Position numbers and translations under genes: made by a program
Part shown: one piece after another, positions 34,435 to 46,800 of the stretch
How positions within the stretch are numbered: position 1 is the first letter of the stretch
Layout of the letters: every line of letters starts with the position of its first letter
DNA from: Apostichopus japonicus
Lineage: Eukaryota; Echinodermata; Holothuroidea; Aspidochirotida; Stichopodidae
Direction of reading: 5' to 3'
Assembly (NCBI RefSeq): GCF_037975245.1
Contig: NC_092563.1
Location: forward strand, 8,059,501 to 8,123,500
Length of the DNA stretch: 64,000 bases
The notes under the pieces: model-generated
Told to the model about the DNA's origin: nothing
The model's input: only the letters and a program-made list of their open reading frames with translations
The model's database searches: none

Positions 34435-36264
34435 GGGGGAATTCCCCGAGACCGAAGGTCCGCGAGACCGAAATTAAAAAAAGGTCCGCGAGACCGAAAT
34501 TAAAGAAAGGTCCGCGAGACCGAAATTAAAAAAAGGTCCGCGAGACCGAAATTAAGAAAAGGTCCGCGAGACCGAAGGTCCGCGAGACCGAGACTATTAC
34601 TAATAATAATAATAATACACAGTTCTTATAAAGCGCAAATACACACTTAAGTCTCAGTGCGCTGATAATTATTAACCCCTGGTCATTGGTAACTTGTCAC
34701 ACCCACACACCAAAGTGTGCACAATTCAATCAATCTCTCCTGGGGCACCACAGTGCACCACAACCACGTGTCCCCCCGGAAACTTCCCATAGGGTGCAGC
34801 CACAAACCGGCGCACGCAACTATATTTACAAGTTACCTTGCAGGTCCCCATTTATACACCTGGGTGAAGAGAGGCAATGGAGATAAAGCGCCTTGCCCAA
34901 GGACACAACGCAATGATCTGGCCAGGGCTCGAACCTGTAATCCTTAGATCACAAGTCCACTGCCTTAACCACTTGACCACACGGCCCTACTAGGCCCCAC
35001 GACATCGTCGTAGCCAGAAATTTAAAGCGGGGCACATTTTGAGATTGATATGGGGGGGAGGGTCTCTGTTGAGATTTTTGTGAACAATTCCTTACAGGTC
35101 CTTAGAACAGGTCCTTAGATGCGATCTGGTGCAATGTTTTTCCAGTTTCATCATTATCATATGATATCATATTATCAGCAGATTTTTTCCTGTTTGAATT
35201 CTTTTACATGTTCTTTTACATATTATATCAGAAAGACAAACATAGTTCTCTTTATAATTTCTCCAGTAGGATGACTCTTGTTTATTGTCCAATGTCTGGA
35301 ATTTAAAGCAGCATCTTGCGTCTTTTTTTTCTCTGAACCTCAATGAATCCACAATGATAACGACATACATAACTAGCTTATCTATTCAAATCTTACTTCA
35401 AATGGTGGCATTAAAGTCGAAAAATTTAAAACTTTCAACTGTTTTGTTTTTCTCGAAGATATTTTTTCGTTGGGATCCAAATAAACCTCGCCCATAATAT
35501 GAATATTTAAAAGCTACAAACGTCATTGGCCAATACGTAATACAACACTATGCTTGATTTGTGTATGATTGTCTATGGCAGTTGTTCCAGGGAGTTGTTA
35601 GAGTCCAGCTCGGTTGTACCAAGTTACCAACTCGACGTTCATTGCCAACAGCCTATTGTTGATAGTTGTTAACATTGGCGGCGATATCATCAACATTTTA
35701 GGGGGGACGAGCAAACCCGTGTCTGATTAATATTCTCAACATGCAAAAAATGTTGATCGGCGTCCCGGGGAGAGTAGTGGTGTATACAGGGCCTTGAGAC
35801 ATGGTGGGGGTGGGTGGGTAGGAGGGGGACTCATAAGCCTATGGAAGAATTTCACTTTAGGAAGGGGGGCATGACGTTCTTTGCCCAAAATTTCCAAAAC
35901 CTTGCCCGAAAAATGGAAGCGTCACCATAGGTTGATGCTACGGGTATTTCTTGAAAACAATACCTGTCACATTACCGAAAACCAGAAGCATTTTTGTGTG
36001 TTTGTGCTACAAAATGTACAAAAGTTCGGAAGTTAAATTATTATAAAATTTATTATGAGGAAATTGTGTCAAATGTTACGGGCTGGAGGTTAAAAGTTGA
36101 CCCCTAATTAACTTCGGTCTCGCGGAACTTCGGTCTAGCGGAACTTCTGTCTCGCGGAACCTCGGTCTCGCGGGCCTTTTTTTTAATTTCGGTCTCGCGG
36201 ACCTTCGGTCTCGCGGACCTTTTTATTTTCGGTCTCGCGGACCTTCGGTCTCATGGACTGTAAT
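34435..36264. mobile_element. Foldback element FB2 (GGTCCGCGAGACCGAAATTA repeats)
   Basis: The left arm (34447-34592) is a tandem array of about 25-base units GGTCCGCGAGACCGAAATTA; the right arm (36108-36255) holds the same units inverted. The flanks carry an exact 9-bp direct repeat CAGCTCATG (34426-34434 and 36265-36273). The body contains a SINE (34600-34987) and a diverged piece resembling the MITE core motif near 35910-35945. No coding frame. Confidence 0.83.
34600..34987 (-). mobile_element. tRNA-derived SINE
   Basis: Read on the minus strand, it begins with a tRNA-like head: GGCCGTGTGGTCAAGTGG (box A like), then GGTTCGAGCCCTGG (box B). A body with CCTTGGGCAAGGCGCTTTAT follows, then a 3' tail GCGCTTTATAAGAACTGTG ending in a TAT/ATT microsatellite. 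This is the layout of metazoan tRNA-derived SINEs with a conserved central domain. The extra body and tail, and the lack of a foldable acceptor stem, argue against a functional tRNA gene. It lies just inside the left arm of FB2. Confidence 0.83.
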
Positions 36265-36273
36265 CAGCTCATG

Positions 36274-38085
36274 CACCTTCAAGTAGGAGTCATTGAGAGC
36301 CTGCTGCTGGTTACACCAATGGGTTTAGGAATATGTTTAGATCATATTTCAAATTACCATGTGTGAGCAATTCCTTACACGATACAATTGCTGAACTGAT
36401 CAAATTTGACTGGCATTTGAGGAGAGTGAAGGACTCTTATAAATATTACACATCTGTAATTTTCTGGTATCGTAACATCACTTTAGGGTAACGTGAATTC
36501 ATGTTTTGAGACTGTTCCCTTTTGACTTTGAATAACAACATAACCCCTCTTAAGGGTCAGAGAAAGAACTTGGAGAGGGGCAAAAAAGAAAGAAGGAGAG
36601 GAGGAGAGGAGACCACACATTTTATTCAAAAATTGATTTGAATCTAAACTATGATTCTCCGTCCCCGCCCCCCCCCCCCACCCCCTTTGTTTCTTTGAAA
36701 TAAAATACTTAATTTTCCAATGTCAATGCAAATATGGAGACTGTAATATCGTTCACAATACAACACTCAATAAAGACCCATTGTATCCTATGCAAACACC
36801 TGTTTCTTGTGTTCATGAATCACAAAAAGTCTGTTCTCCTTTCCACTAAAAAACAACAGCTCTGGTGTTCTAGTATTTATGAATAGATGAACTAGAGCCT
36901 TGTTTCCATCAAACAGTTGCATTTTGTACAACATTCAAATTTATTTATTTTTTTATGATATACTTTCAGAAGTTTTCTGCTCAATCTTTCGAGATAGTTG
37001 AAACTGCCTTCAGCATTTACACTTATTTGTAACAATACATCCAGCTGGTTGAGTTGCACAAATTTTGGGCTAAAATTTTACGGATTGGGCGTGATTTAAA
37101 AGGGTTTAAGTTTATTATTGTCACCTTTTGGATTGGGCTAGTCACTGTCCATCTCTAGGGCCCCTTGTATGTTTTAGGGGCATCAGGCTCATGGGACCTC
37201 CTAAATTTATTTATTTTGTTATTTCGATCACTGCCTGTAGGGTAGTGTATAACAGTGAAAGCCAGTAGAAATAAAAAATAAAACAAACTAAATGCAAAAT
37301 ATGCCTTTAATTATTCAGTACACACCCAGTACCTATAAAAGTGATGATATTTACCCGTGTACCATTGCTGAATCTTGGTGTGGGGGTGAGAACCCTCACA
37401 CGCCCCTCTATGTTTTTAATTTATTTATTATTTTTATTCATTCCTCCTTGGAGCCCCAACATTTCCACCCATGGTCAAATCTTGTAACAACTAGGTTTTT
37501 CTAACAGGAAGCTTTATTAAGGTTAAATAAAGTGTATTTTGATTGTTTTGGTCAATTTGGCCAGTTTAATTCTTCAGAAAAGTGTAACTGATGTAACCTT
37601 TGCAAATAATGTGTATGTGAGCATGGTAAGAAGGGTAAACTTGAAACAAATGTGTTGTATTGAAAGACCATTAATGACCATGTAATTAACATGGTCCATC
37701 AATGAAACTTCAGCTGATTGGATGAAATTAGACCATTTTAAGCCTTAAGGGGCAGCTAATCCATATAGCTTCCAGGGCCTGCAGGGGGTCCCTGGATCCC
37801 ATAAAGTGTTCAAAGCGAAAGTAATAAAAAAACCTTAGGGCTTTTAAACATACTCACTAGTGTAAATAATAATAATACTCTGTACAAATGATTTATACCT
37901 TAACTTCCCATATGGCTTTTTCCCTAGGCAGTATGCTATGTACCCCCATCCTGCCCTAGTGTGCCTTATATGTCTGGTTATTGATGTAACAATTGTAACC
38001 AAAAGTAAATATAAAAGCTTATTAAACTTTTATTTTATGGATGTCTAAATATTTAAAACATGAGATGATGTCAAAATACAGAGGG
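36274..38085. other. AT-rich non-coding DNA
   Basis: No gene recognised. There is a C-run near 36669. Confidence 0.45.
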
Positions 38086-39400
38086 TTTAGCTGCAACTGA
38101 CAATGCATGGGAAGTGCTGTTTCTGGCAGTCTGGAAGGCATTTTTGGCAAAATATTTCTTTGTTATATGCTAAAGGCCAACCGATGAAGGTGTTCCACTT
38201 AGTTAGTACCACAATGATGGTCAGGGCCTTTTTTGAGAAATTCTAAGTGGGGGGGGGGGTGGCCATTTCACAAAAGGGACCATCTAAGCGAAGGGCCACA
38301 ATCAGTTGGCGAATATAGTGTACCAAGAAAATCTATGCCAAAATGCCCCCCAGGTGGTGACAGTCCGATATTCATTAGGTTCTATATCCATGAGGTTCAT
38401 TGTTCATAAGGTTCGCTATTCATAATGAGCCAAAAGGTTCATTGTTCATAAGGTTTGTTATTCATAATGAAAAAAAAGGTTCGTTGTTCACAATTGGTAA
38501 AAGGGTTCGATATACATAATGATTAAAAAAGGCTCGTTATTCATAATAGGACGAAGGGTTCGATATTCATAATAGAGCAAAGGGTTCGTAATCCATAATA
38601 GATATATATAGATTCATAATGGAACAAAGGGTCCGTTATTCATAATAGGCATAGCTGAAAAGGTTCAGTATCATTCACAATGAGGAAAAGGACCCCCTTT
38701 AGGAAACGTACAAGTTTATGCCGTTAATATGTCGAAAATGTAGGTTTTGCTGCAAGGGGTATAGGGTGAAGCATGGTCTTGATAGTGTGTGGCTCATATT
38801 CTCTGCAAAATTATGCATCCGCCCAGCATCTGGTGGTGCCCCCCATAGGACAGTTGTGCCCCCTGTGTCCCCCCTCTATGAATAAAAAGTATGTTGAGGC
38901 CAGTGGTTGAACACTATAGGCCTCTGCGAAAACAGAGGACGTCTTTTGCACTTGTATGACGCACTTCTCTCCTATGATGAATAACGAATCTTTTTTCACA
39001 TCACGGATTTCGAACCCTTTGTTCAATTATGAATATCGGACCCTTTCTCCTTTTATGAATAACGAACCTTTTTTCCCATTTTGAATAACGGACCCTTCGC
39101 TCCATTATGAATATCAGACCTTTCTTTCCATTATGAATAACGAAACCTTTTGTCTATTATGGATTACGAACCCTTTGTCCCATTATGAATAACGAATCTT
39201 TTTGCCCATTATGAATAATGAACTTTATTTCCATTATGAATAGCGAACCTTTTTATAAAAATAATGCTTGTTATGAATAACGAACCTTATGAACAATGAA
39301 CCTTATGAATAGCGGACCTTATGGATATAGGGCAGACCCCCTCCCCCCCAGGTTGCCTGTAATGGTGTTACATGGTACTTCCCAGGCATTGCAAATTGCA
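38086..39400. mobile_element. Diverged MITE cluster interrupted by FB3
   Basis: Around 38105-38200 and 38281-38355 the DNA resembles, in opposite orientations, the MITE core seen at 845-895 and 22893 (GCCAACCGATGAAGGTG; CATCTAAGCGAAGGGCCACAA, then AAATGCCCCCCAG). The second copy is cut at CCCCCCAGGT by FB3 and resumes at 39344. Ends of the MITEs themselves could not be fixed. Confidence 0.5.
38356..39343. mobile_element. Foldback element FB3 (GGTTCGTTATTCATAATG repeats)
   Basis: The left arm (38370-38690) is a tandem array of units of about 30-40 bases containing AAAGGTTCG(T/A)TATTCATAAT. The right arm (about 38965-39325) contains the inverted form ATTATGAATAACGAACC(T/C)TT. The flanking duplication CCCCCCAGGT occurs at 38346-38355 and 39344-39353. 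The spacer of about 270 bases is non-coding. Terminal bases GGTGACAGTCC resemble those of FB2 and FB4. Confidence 0.78.
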
Positions 39401-39414
39401 TCAAAACTTTTTTT

Positions 39415-39910
39415 GAGATGAGAATTTTTGCGATTTTAGAAAGCTGCTAGATGAAATGTGGTGCAATATTCATAGGATATTCCTTAGTACTATGGTTGTG
39501 TGTGGGGAGGGGTGTCCTCTGAGAAATTTTTTGATTTTAGAAACCTAGATGAAATATGGTGCAATATTTATAGGTAATTTCCCAGTAATTGTTGTGTGGA
39601 GAAAAGTTGGGAGAGGGGTGCAAGGGGATTAAGGGGTGTCCCCCTCCCTCTTTGAGAATTTTTGGATTTTAGAAAGCTCCTAGATGAGATATGGTGCAAT
39701 AAAATAGGTTATAAGACAGTACTGGTTAGGTGTAGGAAACGTGGGGAGGAGTATAAGGGGAGGGATTCCCCTTTAGCACCCCATTTTGAAAATGTTATTT
39801 ACTAGTACACTATGGTTGTGTGTGGGGAGGGGTGTCTATTGAGAATTTTTTGGATTTTAGAAACCTCCTTGTATTTTGGTGCAATATGTATATGTTATTT
39901 CCCAGGCCAG
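39415..39910. repeat. Degenerate tandem repeat, same type as 19060-19740
   Basis: Diverged units, roughly 120-190 bases apart, recur around GAGAATTTTTGGATTTTAGA, TAGATGA(A/G)ATATGGTGCAAT and GGTTATTTCCCAGTA, with G-rich blocks between. Four units can be followed. Confidence 0.6.
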
Positions 39911-40892
39911 TAGTACTTGTTTATTTGAAAATGCCGACTCAATTGTTAAAAAAAACATCAACTTACAATACTCGCATTTTTATAGTAGTAGTAAAAGCAT
40001 GCTAGGCGGCCTAGTAATTTCTTTGTTGCGAAACTGAAGGTGGCACTGGAGTGTCATAGTATCATACCGATCTGGAGGTCGATGAGGTTTAGTCATTGTT
40101 ATGGCAACAACGAAATATTAAAGTTTGCTATGGCATTCTAATGGTAGACATAGCTTATAAATGCCATAAGATGTCATGTGTAAATTAATTCTTAGGTTTG
40201 TGCTATCTTTTAAATTTTCTTTTAAATGCCGAAATAGGGACCTTTATTAGGGGTGGGGCCAAATGAGCTGACTGGGGGCCATGTAGGGGACTGGGGGGCC
40301 CTGATGATGGTCCCTTTTGTTAATATCTGAGTTTGTGGTGCATGGTAACTGGTTGTTTCCAAACCCCACCAGCTGTCATTAGCACGGGACCTCTTGCAGG
40401 AAAGCCCAACTTTAGTATTTTCTTCGTCTGCACTATACCCAGCAAATAATTTATCCAGTATCCCTTCTCATTTTGCTACACAATCTGGTCAAATTCCTAC
40501 ACCAATGGAAAAATTGTGTAGCAGTTTTTTGCATGCATAACCCTAGTGTTTTCAACGATTTTAAGCTAAAGAAATGAAAAACCTCAGAACTGCTACGCAA
40601 AATTTGAGCACTAAATTATTCCCTGGTACCCCCATTCTCCATGCTCTAAATATCAAAGCTGTAGTCTGGACCTGAGTCCTGACTCGGGTCCACTTTTGCT
40701 GGACTGGGACTCGGGGGGCCTTGGACTCAGCAGTCCACTAAATGAAATGCAAGTACTCAGTTATAATTAATTAATTGTAACAATAATGTTATATCTGCAC
40801 ATCCCACATCAGCACTATAGTAAGCCTATCAGTTCTTCACCAAAGGTATATATAAGGATCTGCATCCATTTATATTAGTACTGTTAATGAGG

Positions 40893-41384
40893 TTACATCT
40901 CTATGTTCTGACATCTCTATGTTCTGACATCTCTATGTTCCGACGTCTCTATGTTCCGACAATTTTTTTGGATTCAAGTTTTTTTACCCAAATTTTTTCG
41001 GACTTAACTTTTTTTGACCCAAATTTTTGACCAACATGTTTTCGGACCAACTTTTTTCGGACCAAAACAAACTCATAACAAACTTTGGGCCCTTCTTTTT
41101 CGTGAAAAAAATTGTGGTGCGTCCAAAAAATTGTGTCCCCCAAAAAAAGGTAGGTCAGAAAAAATGTTGGTCCAAAAAATTGAGTCCCCCCAAAAAAATT
41201 GGGTCCCCAAAAATTTGGGGCCCAAAAAATTAAGTCCACCCAAAAATTTGGTCCTAAAAATAGGGGACCAAAAAGATTGAGTCTCCCCCAAAAAATTTTG
41301 GTCAAAAAAAATTAAGAGTCCAAACAAATTGTCGGAACATAGAGACATCGGAACATAGAGACGTCGGAACATAGGGATGTCACC
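40893..41384. mobile_element. Foldback element FB4 (CATCTCTATGTTCCGA repeats)
   Basis: The left end has four tandem ACATCTCTATGTTCCGA-type units and the right end three inverted ones. The whole interior is an imperfect long hairpin of AATTTTTTTGG/CCAAAAAAATT-like blocks. The flanks share GTTAATGAGG (40883-40892 and 41385-41394). Terminal bases are GGTTACATCTC on the left and the complement of GGTGACATCCC on the right. Open frames on both strands here are by-products of the low-complexity hairpin. Confidence 0.8.
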
Positions 41385-41394
41385 GTTAATGAGG

Positions 41395-43852
41395 ATAAAA
41401 TGAACATGCTATGAATTTATCTATGTTTTTCTAGCTCTGCACAGGTTCACTACACTCTTTTAAAAATTAATCACTATATACAATTGCTACCATGCAGTAC
41501 CAGTTAATCTCTTTAAAAATAGGCCTCTGATTCCACTTAAGTCATATATGTACTGTAGTTAACAGAAAGTAATAGCAAGGAACTGAAAAGTCTGTATAGG
41601 CCCCAAAGTAAAGCACTCTATAATTGCTAGAAGTTTCCAAAGAGTACATTCCTGGAGGTCTTTACTTGCCAAATTGTTCTCAGATATTTGAAATGAACAC
41701 ATAAGAAGACTGAATGTCCCAGTGAGGTACATTTCCTCCAAGGTGGTAATAAAACAGTTTAAGAATTTTGATCAAATGTGACCATATTTGAATATCTGGC
41801 ATATTTGGGGCCAATACAGCATAACATTAAGAATTTAGAAGATTGGGTTCTGAGAAGATTCTGTGCATCCCAAATGAACACTATAGTAAGCCTATCATTT
41901 CTTTGTAATAGGTATATGGATCTGTTTTCAGTGATATAAGTTGGGAAAAGTAAAACATTTCGACAAATATTTTCAAATTATTACACGTCTTAATTCTTTC
42001 AAATATTTTAGGCACCATAATACACGATTGTTTGCTTTGAATTTATCTACAGTAAAATCTAGCACTGTACACTATTTAACAAATTATACACTAAACACTT
42101 GCTAACATGCGATACTAGTTAGTTTATCTCTTTAAATATAGGCTCTCACTTTAGTTTTATTGTTGACAGAAAGTTAGCCAGAACTTAAGAAGCTTAGCAG
42201 ATTAGTTGTCTGTGAGCCACACTAAATTCAGTAGGGCTAACAGTGGGTTCTTTGTTATGCCTGAATAGTTTAGGACAGGCAATCAATGTACCTATCCATA
42301 GGAGCCAGATGAACCTGTAACAATGGAACTTGAACAAGTAAATGGTTGTGATTTACCAGGCTACTTAAAGGTAGTCTGTATAGTCCCCAATTATAGCACT
42401 CTACTTGCTGTAGGGTAATCAATGTACTAGTAATGTTGCTTTAAATGTTGCCTTTATTGCATAGGCGTACAGGACCATTTCAGTTTGGGGGGGGGCAAAA
42501 AAATTTGGGGCCGAAAGTTATATATACATATATATATATATATATAATATATAACGAAAATCCACGTTTACTCCAAAAGAAAATATTATTAGAGAAAACC
42601 AGAGAAATAAGATATGACTCATAATTGACAAATAAGGAGTAAGTTTTAGAAAATATATTGGAATTTTCGGTCCCCCTGGGACCTTCGTCAGCAATACTTG
42701 GCAGTCGAATGAGAAGTACAAAATGTGACACAATGAAAGTATGACGCTAGATAAGTGTAAGTTGCAATGATGGAATTAAAACCAAATAAACCATGACTAT
42801 ACAGGAAGCGGAGAATTTTTGTAAGATTCTCCTTTGTTAGATTCTCTTTAAGAGAATCCTACTCCACACACTTGAACATTAGAACCGAAACAGTACCTCT
42901 TACTCATCAATTTTTAGAGCAAACTTTAGGTAAATTGTTTTTTTTTTCCCGCCTGACTATATATGAAAAATGCATCAGTAGGGTCCACGGCCCGCTGAGC
43001 CCCTAGCATCATCTATATAGACTTTTTTATTAGAGCTTCTGCCGGGTCTCTTGACCCTTATTTGTATACATGCCTTTTCATTTATTTGAAAAGATATAAT
43101 TAAAATTAGGCTTAATTGGTATTCCGCCTGGAACAAGGCAGACATTTTGGGATTATGACAATTACACATTTTATGCTCACCTAGTTCTAACAATATAGTT
43201 TGTAGAAGACACTTTCAAGGTCTGTATTCCTTTAGAATAATCTCTTTCATGTTTAAGAAGCATAGATGCTATTTTTGGCATCAAGGGCTGATTTTTCCCA
43301 CTTATTGCTAATCATTTGAATATTGGTAAATGCATTTTGGGAAATGCATCTTGGGAATTCCCCCTCCCCCTCCCCCTTCCCCTACAAAATCAAACAAAAG
43401 GTACCACAAATGTTGTGAACTGGTATTTAACTTTAATCAAAGGCATATTGTTTACTTAAAAATATCCTGGAACACAAAGATTTTGGCATTGGAAATTGCC
43501 ACAGAAGCAATCTAATTTATAAAATCAAGGGCTTTGCGCCTTTGACACTCAATGTGATAATGACATGTCGCCAGCATAAGTCAAAACATTTTTTATTTAA
43601 CCTTGGAAATGTGTTTGCCCCTTCCATGCAAGCTTTCTGCGGATGCCCATGGATATACCACCCTTTTAGTGAAAGGTTTTGCCTTGTGACAATCAAACAT
43701 TCTGTTTCCCCCTCCCTTCCCCCTCCCCCCCCCCTTCACAGCACAGAGAAGCACAGTACAGTACATGCCCACATAGCTGGAATCCATCTTTCAATGAGGT
43801 AGACACCCAGCTTGTATACACAGAGAAACATGCTTGGATTGTTTTAGTCTGG
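41395..43852. other. AT-rich non-coding DNA
   Basis: No gene recognised. There is a TA microsatellite at 42520-42552 and a solo MITE-like end CATAGGCGTACAGG near 42462. C-rich tracts lie at 43360-43382 and 43708-43735. Confidence 0.45.
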
Positions 43853-46800
43853 GAGCCTGTCCCATATGATTTCACCCCATTTAGCCCAGGTTTGACCTCT
43901 TAAAGTTACTTAGACCATCTAGGTCATTCACAAAAAAATTGTCAGCTCAACCCCAGTGGTCGGGTTCGGACCCCAGACCCCCTGAAAAATAACCCCCGGA
44001 CGGGTTAATTTCACCCCATCTAGCCCATGGACCAAACTTTGTCAGAAGGAAGTAGTATGGCTGTACATTACAAAAAAGGCAAAACTGACAAATTTCCTGG
44101 TCGGGAAGGGGTTGTCAGACACCCAACTAGGTCACCCCCAGTCGGGTTGATTTCACCCCATCTAGCCCATGGACCAAACTTTGTCAGAAGGAAGTAGTAT
44201 GGCTGTACATTACAAAAAAGGCAAAACTGACAAAATTCCTGGTCGGGAAAGGGTTGTCAGACCCCCCACTAGGTCACCCCAGTCGGGTTGATTTCACCCC
44301 ATCTAGCCCATGGACCAAACTTTTGCAATACCAAACTTTGTCAAAAGGTAGTAGTATGGATGTACATTACAAAAAGTGTAAAACTGACAAAATTCCTGGT
44401 CGGGAAGGGGTTGTCAGACCCCCCACTAAGTCACCCCCAGTAGGGTTGATTTCATCCCATCTAGCCCATGGACCAAACTTTGTCAAAAGGAAGTAGTATG
44501 GATGTACATTACAAAAAGTGTAAAACTGGCAAAATTCCTAGTCGGGAAGGTGTTGTCAGACCCCCACAAAGGTCACCCTCACCCAACCCCAAAAGGCGGG
44601 TTGATTTCACCCCTTTTAGCCCATAGACCAAATTTTGTCAAAAGAAGGTAGTATGTCTGTACGTTAAAAAAAAGGAATATCTGACAAAATTGCTGTTCGG
44701 AAGGGGTTGTCAGACCCCTACAAAGAGCCCCTACCCAGTGTCTTTTACCCATGAACTGAGATGATAAAAATATAAACATAATTATTACAAAAATAAATAT
44801 TTAATGATTATATTTATGAGAGGAGATATTCTATGTAATTCAAAAGAGCCTTCAATGTCCATTATGGCTTGCCTTTCTTAATTGCTTCATCTTTTTTGGT
44901 GACAAGCAGTCCAAAGTTGCTAGGCAAGGAAGTGACTGAAACACAATGATGCTCCTGTTTTTGGTCAGTTTAAAACATTTTGATTTTTTTTTACTATAGC
45001 ACCTAAGTAAAAATTATGGGTAGGCATCCCTGGCCTAATAAACATACTGATATAGATGAGAATCTTGTGGGAGGAGTTTCTCCTGCCTTTTGCTGGAAAT
45101 GTTTTAATTCATAAGACAATACATTGACCCTCTTTGTCTTATGTCTGTATTACTGTACAACCTTGCCCACTTCCTGTTATGTGACCATAGTTGGTCCTCC
45201 ACTTTCACCAAATTGCTCTATTCCCATGTTTTATTCATGTAAAAAATAAGACCTGCTATAGTTAAAGGCCTGCAACCCAGTTATCTGCTTGGTCCCATAA
45301 TATATGGTGTTACAGCAGAGGTGGAACAAAAAAATATTGGGGACCCTTTGGCATATTAGATATCGTTATTGGAACATTCTTCTAATTTCTGAAGCCTTTT
45401 CAAATAGTTATAGATATGACAGGTATATAATTGGTTAATCAAAGAAGTTTATTGGGGGGGGGAGGCTTGACCACTCAATTATATTATTAAAGCTACCCCC
45501 CCCCCTGCTTCGGCTGTTTTTGTGTTACGAATGCATACTTTCCTTGTGCAATTGTTTTCATTTCATTTTTGGCATTTCCTTAAATATATATGTATCCTAT
45601 GGGTTAGATTTCTATAGTAGCTCACATTGTACTATTGCAACCAATAATTAAGTACTCATATTGTTTCTTTTTAAACCTACAATTGGTAACATATGCCAGT
45701 ATAAAGATTATTTGGTTGAAATCAAGGAATATTTACAAAATCTGGAAGTTTAATTTGATTTACATCATAGGTGAAAAGGCAGTATTCCCCCCCCCCCCAA
45801 AAAAAAACAAAACAAAACAAAACAAAGAGCATATTTCAACTATTTGATCTGTATTTAGTGCCTGATTTAGGGGGTGTTGTGGCGGGTGTACCCTTCCCCT
45901 TTCAGACCACCCCAAAAAAGTTGTGTTCCAGATAAGAATGCTGGAAAATAAGTGCATTATTCAAATCGTGCAGACACTACTTGTCTGAAAAATCAGATAT
46001 CTGGATTTCCCTTTATTTTTATATCTAATAATTTTCACATTTTGAACCCAAATTTGGCAAATCAATCTTGATCGGGGCTTCATAACTGCGGTTTATCTGT
46101 CGAAAATCCTGTAACTGGTAAGCTTTACCTTAGCAATTTGTTTACAAATCACACTTTACTTAAAATATTTGCAGAAGAGGTGGATTGATAAGATGGACAC
46201 AACAGAATTATGCAAGTGACCTGATGGTGAACAATGACAGAGACGTACTGTATCATAGGAACTAATCAAAAAGACATAGACTTTTAAGAATAACCATTTG
46301 TATTTTAAAACCTTTAAATTGCATTGTGCCCAATAACAGAAGGGCCTTAAAACTGAGTGAGGCCACATTCGCCATGTTCGTTCAAATGCAATGTTTGGTG
46401 GGGTTCTAGCTGTAACTATTTCCTCTTTTGTGGATGGTATTTCCTAAATTAAATTATCTTGTTAAATAATAATTATTATAGTTTTCCATGACTGTTTGTC
46501 ATATTGAAGACACAAGTATGGTAATTGCCAGTCCAAACAACCATGTTGAACAAGCAAACTTATTCTACCAACATGAACTGGGACTGGTCCTGTTGAAAGC
46601 ATGTTGTTATTTTCTACATTTTTCATGCAAAGGAATCTGCTTTACAAGTGTAAAAACTTTTCATATTTAACATTTGTTCCTGGTTCTACATGTATCCATT
46701 TCTTGATTTTACGGTATATATTATGTTACACAAATACAAAAGGGGCCCATGTGACCAGAATGGGTACATCTTTGCTTTCAGACCATTTGGTAAGTTTTTC

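Noticed and set aside
34447-34592. CRISPR-like array of 25-base repeats
   Set aside because: The spacers are only short, similar A-rich stretches, the repeats reappear inverted at 36108-36255, and the DNA is eukaryotic.
34900-34987. Minus-strand tRNA gene
   Set aside because: The tRNA-like boxes are followed by a SINE body and a microsatellite tail, and no proper acceptor stem was found.
40949-41372. Overlapping open frames of 60-118 codons on both strands rich in F, G, P and K
   Set aside because: They lie inside the low-complexity hairpin of FB4; the composition mirrors AATTTTTTTGG/CCAAAAAA repeats on both strands.
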